Shown here: positions 63,492 through 64,000 of the stretch, one piece after another
How positions within the stretch are numbered: the first letter of the stretch is position 1
Layout of the letters: each line of letters opens with the position of its first letter
Assembly (NCBI RefSeq): GCF_000002425.4
Contig: NC_037255.1
Location: 6,206,063 to 6,270,062, forward strand
Reading direction: 5' to 3'
DNA length: 64,000 bases
Origin: Physcomitrium patens
Lineage: Eukaryota; Streptophyta; Bryopsida; Funariales; Funariaceae
The notes under the pieces: generated by a model
The model's database searches: none
The model's input: only the letters and a program-made list of their open reading frames with translations
What the model was told of the DNA's origin: nothing
Made by a program: the position numbers and the translations under genes

Positions 63492-64000
63492 CTATCGTTG
63501 AATCGGCTTGGGTTTCTCAGGATATCGTCGATGAAACTCCTGTACTTTTTGCGGCGCATTCGTGAGATTTTCGGCCAGCTCCCATGTTCGTTCATTAATA
63601 TCGTAACCGCTCCAATGCACAAAGTATTCTAATTTATCCCGTCTTTGCCATGAATCCAGGACCTTTTCCACCTCGTATTCTTTGTGGTTCTCTATTTCTA
63701 TGCTAGGTGGTGGACATTGTACTCTTCCAGGAAAAGACGATTCTCGATAAGGCTCCAACAAAGAAACATGAAAGACAAGATGTACCTTCATAGTAGCTGG
63801 TAACTCCAGACGATACGCTACAGGATTGATCTGCTTCTGGATAACAAATGGTCCCAATCTCTGATAGTCCAATTTATCACATGGCCGCTTGGTCTTAATA
63901 TTTCGTCGAAGCAGCCAAACTTTGTCTCCAATCGTGAATTTAGGTGCCTGATTCTGAAATTTGTCCGTGGACGCCTTGTAAGATTCTTGGGCAGTTTGCA
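63492..64000 (-). CDS. pol C-terminus of J: integrase end and chromodomain (partial)
   Basis: Open to the window edge. Integrase C-terminal part with GDKVWLLRRNIKTKRPCDKL and LGPFVIQKQINPVAYRLELP (the GPF/Y module), HVSLLEPY, then a chromodomain (EVEKVLDSW, KLEYFVHWSGYDINERTWE) and a short basic tail ending PKPIQR. The part within the window is uninterrupted. Integrase inserts the element's cDNA; the chromodomain reads histone marks. The N-terminal part of the polyprotein lies outside the window. Confidence 0.9.
   Translation of the reverse strand, partial: QTAQESYKASTDKFQNQAPKFTIGDKVWLLRRNIKTKRPCDKLDYQRLGPFVIQKQINPVAYRLELPATMKVHLVFHVSLLEPYRESSFPGRVQCPPPSIEIENHKEYEVEKVLDSWQRRDKLEYFVHWSGYDINERTWELAENLTNAPQKVQEFHRRYPEKPKPIQR

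Larger units (their letters stand above)
62478..64000 (-). mobile_element. chromovirus J (family 2), youngest element, runs off the window
   Basis: 3' LTR 62478-62948, purine tract 62949-62962, extra ORF region 63005-63346 and pol end 63492-64000 with integrase C-terminus and chromodomain. Base composition is far more balanced than in A-H and the visible pol end is open, so this insertion is recent. The visible part looks nearly whole; the remainder lies beyond the window. Confidence 0.9.

Noticed and set aside
1-64000. CRISPR arrays, bacterial operons, rRNA or tRNA genes
   Set aside because: No spaced direct repeats of suitable length, no ribosome-binding-site-led gene clusters, and no tRNA cloverleaf or rRNA wording recognised; the only tRNA-like sequences are retroelement primer sites.

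Overview
The window looks like nuclear DNA of a land plant. It holds one clear host gene, a WRKY transcription factor on the minus strand (42600-44612), in a GC- and CpG-richer island (about 41.3-47.0 kb). The rest is almost entirely AT-rich, CpG-poor, nested and decayed transposable elements. A WRKY domain with the usual plant intron position, plant-type Ty3/gypsy lineages (chromoviruses and an Athila/Tat-like element with a tRNA-Asp primer site) and an L1-type LINE all say plant. One gag/pol type (element F) reminds me of elements in bryophytes and other non-seed plants, so a non-seed plant is my best guess, from memory only.

Layout. 0.2-5.9 kb: chromovirus A (family 1). 5.9-6.7 kb: solo LTR of the Athila/Tat-like family. 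6.8-9.7 kb: chromovirus fragment D (minus) with a solo family-1 LTR (E) inside. 9.7-11.1 kb: L1-type LINE remnant (minus). 11.2-12.1 kb: F-type LTR cut by the LTR of chromovirus B (12.1-16.1 kb, minus), which abuts fragment C (16.1-17.5 kb, plus). 17.5-24.8 kb: LTR of family X split by Athila/Tat-like element L, which lacks its 3' part. 26.4-37.4 kb: element F (minus), with long 1.5-1.7 kb LTRs, one of which carries a nested LTR of its own family flanked by a repeated accat. 38.4-39.7 kb: another gypsy pol fragment. 41.3-47.0 kb: WRKY island. 47.5-48.4 kb: inverted-repeat (MITE-like) element. 49.1-64.0 kb: chromovirus G (family 1) interrupted by chromovirus H (family 2) and by a solo X LTR, ending against the youngest element, chromovirus J (family 2, minus), which runs off the window.

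Two observations stand out. The U3 of the J LTR carries a dense run of correctly spaced heat-shock-element modules upstream of its TATA box, and a short HSE survives in the older relative H, so this chromovirus family may be heat responsive. Second, the chromoviruses that keep their 3' ends (A, B, C, H, J) carry an extra short ORF between the chromodomain and the polypurine tract. Its protein similarity crosses two LTR families, and I do not recognise its product.

Limits: all alignments were done by eye. Element ends outside clear TG...CA boundaries are good to tens of bases, and the long AT-rich gaps may hide further remnants.
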